The notes beneath the pieces were generated by a model. It was given only the letters and a program-made list of their open reading frames with translations, was not told where the DNA came from and did no database searches. A stretch of DNA of 6,853 nucleotides, from contig CAKZZM010000158.1 in the NCBI GenBank assembly GCA_937885465.1, positions 1-6,853 on the forward strand. Direction: 5' to 3'. Below are positions 5,284 through 6,853 of the stretch, piece by piece (position 1 is the first letter of the stretch; each line of letters begins with the position of its first letter). Source of the DNA: an uncultured Bacteroidales bacterium (GTDB lineage: Bacteria; Bacteroidota; Bacteroidia; Bacteroidales; Paludibacteraceae). A program made the position numbers and the translations under genes.

Positions 5284-5453
5284 TATTTATATGAACGGAT
5301 ATTGTCCTCAATAGATGAACGGATATTGTCCTCAATGGGGCAGATGTGTTGCCACAGGCGGTGCAGGGCTTTGTCGGAGTGGCGGCGGTGAGGACGGTGG
5401 GGCTGCTCGTGCTCAATGACGAGGCAGGCGTAAATGTAAATGGTTGTTTTCAT
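5283..5453 (-). CDS. 56-residue hypothetical protein with duplicated tail
   Basis: The ATG is at 5453 and the TAG at 5283-5285, with an A-rich leader (AATAATAAGT) as the ribosome-binding region. The N-terminus (MKTTIYIYACLVIEHE) is a short beta-like segment, too short for a signal peptide. The middle is strongly His/Arg-rich (PHRPHRRHSDKALHRLWQH), suggesting nucleic-acid or metal contact. The end repeats IEDNIRS twice, from a perfect 22-bp DNA duplication. It is followed by the 63-residue gene and its paired hairpin, suggesting cotranscription. I do not recognise a family. The case for coding rests on a good start, position in a polycistron and an in-frame (24-bp) duplication. Confidence 0.5.
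   Translation of the reverse strand: MKTTIYIYACLVIEHEQPHRPHRRHSDKALHRLWQHICPIEDNIRSSIEDNIRSYK
5291..5336. repeat. 22-bp tandem duplication
   Basis: Two identical 22-bp copies (5291-5312 and 5315-5336) are separated by 2 bp, a 24-bp period that keeps the reading frame of the 56-residue gene. A shorter relative of the same word (ATGAACGGT) recurs at about 5252. Confidence 0.9.
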
Positions 5454-5488
5454 ACTTATTATTCAAATTAAACAAATTTCACAATGGG

Positions 5489-5590
5489 TCTTGAGGCAGT
5501 CGGCAAAAATTGCAGTTGCGTCTTGCGGCAGTCAGCAAAAAATCGCGGTTGAGCCTTGCGGCAGTCGGGCAAAAATTGCGGTACGATGAG
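5489..5590. repeat. three tandem copies of an approximately 33-bp unit
   Basis: The copies are at 5489-5520, 5521-5553 and 5554-5590 (32, 33 and 37 bp), each beginning YCTTGMGGCAGTC and containing GCAAAAA. In the minus-strand frame the first two copies from the upstream side read as 11-residue repeats (RNFCPTAARLN, RDFLLTAARRN). However, this frame has only a TTG start at 5733, or ATG 5658 for 59 residues, and no clear ribosome site, so coding is unproven. The repeats lie in the 276-bp gap between the spanin-like gene and the 56-residue gene. Confidence 0.85.
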
Positions 5591-5634
5591 CCGTAGTTGT
5601 CCCGTAGTTCTCCCGTAGTTGTCCCGTGTTTGGC
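5591..5634. repeat. four tandem 11-bp units (CCGTAGTTGTC)
   Basis: CCGTAGTTGTC (5591), CCGTAGTTCTC (5602), CCGTAGTTGTC (5613) and a degenerate CCGTGTTTGGC (5624) directly abut the 33-bp repeat block. As 11 is not a multiple of 3, successive units would be read in different frames, arguing for a DNA- or RNA-level role. The neighbouring unit is three times 11 bp. Confidence 0.88.
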
Positions 5635-5729
5635 AGGTAGGGAAAAGCGAGGGAACATTGAGGGAAATGGGAGCGAGATTTGATGCTTTGGCAAATTAGC
5701 GTTTTTTCGCCAAAATGCCGATGTGCTTT

Positions 5730-6272
5730 TCAAATAATCCTGTACTTGCGCAGGAAGAGCAAAAGGACTATAGTAGCAACTATCAAAACAGCCAATATGA
5801 CGATAACAGCAACGACAGTGCCGTTCATCGGCTTTGCCACTCCGATTGTATCTTTTGATACATCGGCGTGGCTATTAGCGTTAGTTTTGGTCGCCACCGA
5901 GTCTTGCTCTGTCTGTTGCGTAACTACAAGATTGGTTTTTTGTTTTTCGCTTTTCAGATGTGGATTGTGGGCAGTGATGCGAATAGACGGCGGACTATTC
6001 AGCGAAAACGCAGTATGAGCCGAATAATCTGACGGCTGCATACTGTCCGCTTCCACAACACTTGTTGCAGACGGCGTTACAAGAATTATAACGCTGTCTG
6101 CACTGAAATCAACACTTTGCAGAACACTATCTATCAAGACTTTTGTCTGCAAACTCGTTTGCAGTCGAAAGTCAGATGTGTTTTGCTCCGTATTGGTGAC
6201 GGTGTGTTTCTTTATGCTGCAAGCACAAAGTAACAGACAGGCACAGGCGAAAAACAGAAATCTCTTTTTCAT
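5730..6272 (-). CDS. putative unimolecular spanin (lipoprotein with C-terminal membrane helix)
   Basis: The protein has 180 residues from ATG 6272, whose ATGA overlaps the amidase TGA, so translation is probably coupled. A longer frame to 6425 lies inside the amidase gene and is rejected. Residues 1-18 are a lipoprotein signal (MKKRFLFF, lipobox LCAC) with Cys18 as the lipid-anchored residue. No acidic surface-export motif follows it. Residues 19-150 are polar, rich in Ser, Thr and Val, and beta-prone, with one free periplasmic span. Residues 152-174 form a strong transmembrane helix, ending in the basic tail RKYRII. An outer-membrane lipid anchor plus an inner-membrane C-terminal helix in one chain is the u-spanin layout (as in phage T1 gp11), a protein that disrupts or fuses the outer membrane at the end of phage lysis. 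Its position directly after holin-like and endolysin genes fits. The function is inferred, not shown. Confidence 0.65.
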   Translation of the reverse strand: MKKRFLFFACACLLLCACSIKKHTVTNTEQNTSDFRLQTSLQTKVLIDSVLQSVDFSADSVIILVTPSATSVVEADSMQPSDYSAHTAFSLNSPPSIRITAHNPHLKSEKQKTNLVVTQQTEQDSVATKTNANSHADVSKDTIGVAKPMNGTVVAVIVILAVLIVATIVLLLFLRKYRII

Positions 6273-6676
6273 ATACTTGCATACTCTTTTGTTGCATCGA
6301 AACATGGGCAAGATTTTTTTGCGAAGTCCCGATGTGAGTGAATAACAGCATTGGGATATTGGCTTTTGAGGTCTTTCAAAAGCCAAAGCAACGCCTCTTT
6401 TTGTTCGGTGGTGCGTGTGTCGCAAGGTTTGCCGTCTTTGTCAAGTCCGCCGACATAACAAACTCCGATGGAGTTTTGGTTATGTCCTTTGCAATGTGCG
6501 CCTGTTTTATCGATAGGTCTGCCGGATTGGATTGTGCCGTCCAACAGCACAAGGAAATGATAACCGATGTCGTTGAAGCCTCGTTCGAGATGCCACTTGC
6601 GAACATCAACGACAGTAAAACGCTGCCCGGCACGGGTGGCTGTGCAATGCACTATAATCTCATCAATGTTCCTCAT
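6269..6676 (-). CDS. N-acetylmuramoyl-L-alanine amidase (phage endolysin, Amidase_2)
   Basis: The protein has 135 residues from ATG 6676, with a perfect Shine-Dalgarno sequence upstream. It cuts the amide bond between N-acetylmuramic acid and L-alanine in peptidoglycan. It is a single-domain zinc amidase like T7 lysozyme: His10 (IVHCTAT), His115 (SHRDF) and Cys123 (KKSCPCFDA) are the zinc ligands, with Tyr39 (GYHFLV) and Lys121 as catalytic residues. The spacings His10-Tyr39 (29), His115-Lys121 (6) and His115-Cys123 (8) equal those of T7 lysozyme. There is no signal peptide, so release needs a holin. It overlaps the holin-like gene by 14 bp and the spanin-like gene by 4 bp. Length is normal for the class. 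Confidence 0.95.
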   Translation of the reverse strand: MRNIDEIIVHCTATRAGQRFTVVDVRKWHLERGFNDIGYHFLVLLDGTIQSGRPIDKTGAHCKGHNQNSIGVCYVGGLDKDGKPCDTRTTEQKEALLWLLKDLKSQYPNAVIHSHRDFAKKSCPCFDATKEYASI

Positions 6677-6853
6677 CTTTCACCTCCTTTTCTTTGTGGA
6701 TTTTGAACTTGTAGTTGTAGTCGATGCCGAGGACTGCTCCGGCAAAGGTGAGTATTTCACCGAAAGCGGTCAGCACTGACGGATGTATCTCGCCCGTTGG
6801 CGGCACGATGAAGGCTGCGACTATCATCACGCAACCGAAGATAGCCATGGAGA
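6663..6853 (-). CDS. holin-like phage membrane protein, 5' end probably outside window
   Basis: Sixty-one residues are visible from an in-frame ATG at 6848, but the frame stays open to the window edge. The bases just before that ATG (TCTCC) are not a ribosome site, so the real start is likely further upstream. There are two hydrophobic segments: about 1-16 (MAIFGCVMIVAAFIV) and about 25-43 (VLTAFGEILTFAGAVLGID). A highly charged tail follows (KFKIHKEKEVKDEEH), typical of a holin cytoplasmic end. The sequence resembles small membrane proteins preceding amidases in Bacteroidales prophages. It would form inner-membrane lesions that release the endolysin. Holin function is inferred from topology and gene order. 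Confidence 0.65.
   Translation of the reverse strand, partial: SMAIFGCVMIVAAFIVPPTGEIHPSVLTAFGEILTFAGAVLGIDYNYKFKIHKEKEVKDEEH
6681..6690 (-). promoter_or_regulatory. strong Shine-Dalgarno of the amidase gene
   Basis: The minus strand reads AAAGGAGGTG, ending four bases before ATG 6676, and is embedded in the last codons of the holin-like gene. Such a full anti-SD match is unusual for Bacteroidota chromosomal genes, which mostly use A-rich leaders, and fixes the amidase start. Confidence 0.85.

Noticed and set aside
4922..5416. 164-codon minus-strand ORF overlapping the two small genes
   Set aside because: It crosses the intrinsic terminator and both hairpins, and its low-complexity Ser/Thr/Pro composition is typical of a shadow of G/C-rich DNA.
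5489..5634. CRISPR array
   Set aside because: The units abut without unique spacers, the lengths (33 and 11 bp) are wrong, and no cas genes are in view.
5479..5733. 84-codon minus-strand ORF across the tandem repeats
   Set aside because: It has only a TTG start without a ribosome site, and the frame rotates through the 11-bp repeats. It is kept as a repeat region; coding is not excluded.
6273..6425. 51-codon extension of the spanin-like ORF
   Set aside because: It is wholly within the amidase gene in another frame. The lipoprotein signal begins at the internal ATG with ATGA coupling.

Overview
The window looks like part of a Bacteroidota (Bacteroidales-type) genome, most likely the accessory end of a prophage or phage-derived element. 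The host group is inferred from three things. A textbook Bacteroides-type promoter (TTTG, 20-bp gap, TATCTTTG) precedes a nuclease gene. A BspA-type leucine-rich surface protein is present. The phage lysis proteins have a Bacteroidales flavour. Almost all coding is on the minus strand, so the functional order runs from right to left.

Right end (about 5000-6853): a compact lysis cassette. A small two-helix holin-like protein, cut by the window edge, overlaps a zinc amidase endolysin. The amidase overlaps by ATGA a lipoprotein that also carries a C-terminal membrane helix, which is the topology of a unimolecular spanin. Together these would open the inner membrane, cut peptidoglycan and disrupt or fuse the outer membrane. 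Two nested tandem-repeat blocks follow, then two small uncharacterised genes (56 and 63 residues). Each small gene is followed by a version of the same short hairpin. A clear intrinsic terminator closes the unit at about 4946-4969.

Middle (about 3059-4830): a YhcG/DUF1016 PDDEXK-nuclease gene with its own sigma-ABfr promoter. It is followed by about 270 bp of non-coding DNA packed with inverted repeats, a candidate structured RNA or palindromic element. Next come a 110-residue unknown protein and, 15 bp later, a 658-residue secreted BspA-like LRR protein with its own terminator. This block is visibly more AT-rich than the lysis side and reads as cargo (possible defence plus surface adhesin).

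Left end (1-980): a patchwork. A 10-bp-phased tandem repeat lies upstream of a promoter-like box and a truncated phage-type small gene. That gene runs into a strong hairpin and a beta-rich partial protein. On the opposite strand, converging into that protein, is what looks like the first 36 codons of a tyrosine recombinase, ending abruptly. The window begins with a 54-bp perfect palindrome. I read this end as a recombination junction of a mobile element. No tRNA, rRNA, CRISPR array or transposase was seen.
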